21,814 nucleotides of DNA, from positions 1 to 21,814 of the forward strand of contig JANNHP010000070.1 in assembly GCA_031404455.1 (NCBI GenBank), read 5' to 3'. Each line of letters opens with the position of its first letter. The stretch's first letter is position 1. The DNA is from JANNHP01 sp031404455 (GTDB taxonomy: Bacteria; Planctomycetota; JAJSAM01; JAJVHW01). The notes beneath the pieces are model-generated. The model did no database searches and was not told the origin of the DNA. It saw only the letters and a program-made list of their open reading frames with translations. Both the position numbers and the translations under genes were made by a program. Positions 20,867 to 21,814 of the stretch are shown here, one piece after another.

Positions 20867-21814
20867 TTACGCGAGATCCGTCCAGTCCGAGTGCGGCGAG
20901 CCGTTCTTCACGAACCAGCCCCAGACGAGCGCGGGGTAGCTGCGGTTCGGGTGACCGATGCGTTCCCAGAAGGGGCGCAGGCGCTTGTTCAGCGCGGGCA
21001 GGCTGTAGAGCGGGACCGAGGGGAAGTAGTGGTGCTCGATGTGGTGGTTCGAGTTGAGGAAGAGGAAGTTGATGAGCGGACTGCCGTCCACGCGCGTGCC
21101 CCACTTCGCGGGGTCCGTGGGATCGATCCAGTAGTGCTGCCCGAGCCGGTTCAGCATGAAAGCCGGCGGGAAGAAGACGGCCATCGGCACGAGCCACGCC
21201 CGGACGACGGCCTCGCCGCCGAACGCCCACCAGATCGCCGCGACGAGCCCCGCGTGGAGCGCCATGTTCGCGAACTTCTCGAGACGGATGCGGCGCCTGA
21301 GTTCCGGCGTGTAGGTCCGCGCCTCGGTCGCCGACGCCTTCCCGTAGATGACGATCAGCGCTGCCGTCATGTAGAGCGCCTTGTACCAGCGCGCGTTGCG
21401 CTTGGGGGAGAGGTGCGCCCGCTTCGGGTCCTCGGTCGCGGAGCCGAGACCCCTGTGGTGGTCGAGATGCCAGCGCGTGAACTGCGACGCGGAGATCATC
21501 GACGGGGCGGAGTACCAGAGTCCGAGCAGGCGCAAGAGGCGCGGGCGCCGCTTCCTCGACACCGTCTCGTGGACGACCTCGTGCAAGAGGATGATGAACG
21601 AGAGGATCACCGTGCCCTGCAGCGCGGCGAGCGGGATCCAGATCCACGGGTTCTCGAACCGGATCGTCCCCCAGAGGCAGGCTGCGCCGATCACCGACTG
21701 GCGCACGGCGATCGCGAAGTGCCGCCACCCGCTCCGAGCATGGAGCTTCCTCAGTTCCTCGCCCGGGACGGCAAGGACGAGGCGTGAAGGCAAGCCGTCG
21801 ATGTGGTCCTTGTA
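20867..21814 (-). CDS. Membrane fatty acid desaturase, 5' end outside window
   Basis: The frame is open to the window edge (visible 315 residues), starting with YKDHIDGLPSRLVLAV, so the first residues lie outside; a TTG at 21793 is an unlikely start. All three histidine boxes of the membrane di-iron desaturase/hydroxylase superfamily are present: LLHEVVHE, RWHLDHHRG and NHHIEHHYFP. Hydrophobic stretches between them (IWIPLAALQGTVILSFIIL, LHAGLVAAIWWAFGG, WLVPMAVFFPPAFML) fit the four-helix fold. These enzymes use O2 and electrons from a ferredoxin or cytochrome b5-like donor to introduce double bonds or hydroxyls in acyl chains or sphingoid lipids. Regiospecificity cannot be told from sequence. 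The gene precedes the kinase on the same strand with a 55-base gap, so co-transcription is possible. Confidence 0.93.
   Translation of the reverse strand, partial: YKDHIDGLPSRLVLAVPGEELRKLHARSGWRHFAIAVRQSVIGAACLWGTIRFENPWIWIPLAALQGTVILSFIILLHEVVHETVSRKRRPRLLRLLGLWYSAPSMISASQFTRWHLDHHRGLGSATEDPKRAHLSPKRNARWYKALYMTAALIVIYGKASATEARTYTPELRRRIRLEKFANMALHAGLVAAIWWAFGGEAVVRAWLVPMAVFFPPAFMLNRLGQHYWIDPTDPAKWGTRVDGSPLINFLFLNSNHHIEHHYFPSVPLYSLPALNKRLRPFWERIGHPNRSYPALVWGWFVKNGSPHSDWTDLA

Noticed and set aside
18886..21057. 723-codon plus frame opposite the kinase
   Set aside because: Antisense shadow of the kinase gene; no motif.

Overview
This is about 21.8 kb of very GC-rich bacterial chromosome with 13 protein-coding genes (two cut by the window edges). 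I saw no rRNA, tRNA, CRISPR array, transposase or phage gene. The serine/threonine kinase coupled to a 'TTRWS'-type ECF sigma factor, the carbohydrate-binding-like ectodomain, the secreted TPR and RTX-like proteins and the frequent GTG/TTG starts suggest a Planctomycetota-like bacterium. This is inference from gene content only; another high-GC Gram-negative lineage is possible. Inter-genic gaps are all under 300 bases, and I describe what each holds.

Layout. Bases 1-680 (+) hold the C-terminal part of an ALDH7-type aldehyde dehydrogenase, ending in a hairpin that includes its stop codon. Bases 681-978 carry a degenerate palindromic repeat. Two small soluble proteins of unknown role follow: an unrecognised one at 979-1452 and a DUF4304-like one at 1544-2233. 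Next is the housekeeping pair rpsO-pnp (2430-5048, +), with a palindrome upstream of rpsO and hairpins on both sides of the rpsO-pnp junction. After the pnp terminator and an isolated 17-bp-stem repeat there is a pirin-like cupin on the minus strand (5275-5970).

The centre of the window is a 5.66-kb gene (6218-11875, +) for an 1,885-residue membrane protein. It combines an exported CBM9-like domain, five predicted membrane helices with two further exported regions, a GAF-like domain, a degenerate GGDEF-like domain, a complete sigma-54 activator AAA+ module with the GAFTGA loop, and a winged-helix C-terminus in place of the usual Fis-type helix-turn-helix. I read it as a one-protein transmembrane signal receiver and sigma-54 activator. 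It is the most unusual object here. Its start lies beside a 14-bp inverted repeat shared with the divergent pirin side.

Convergent to it is a two-gene minus-strand unit, a small secreted protein (13279-13710) and a short secretin (12054-13274). A sigma-54-like promoter match lies about 43 bases upstream of the first start codon, so the giant activator might control this neighbour; this is a hypothesis. A divergent GT-C-type membrane glycosyltransferase-like gene (13976-15571, +) meets a secreted TPR protein (15643-17022, -) over a shared hairpin.

The right end is a minus-strand series: a fatty acid desaturase (running off the window), a membrane serine/threonine kinase with an N-terminal zinc ribbon and a predicted exported C-terminal domain, an ECF sigma factor whose TTG start overlaps the kinase stop, and a secreted RTX-like beta-roll protein. 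Kinase and sigma factor look like one signalling unit linking a membrane signal to transcription.
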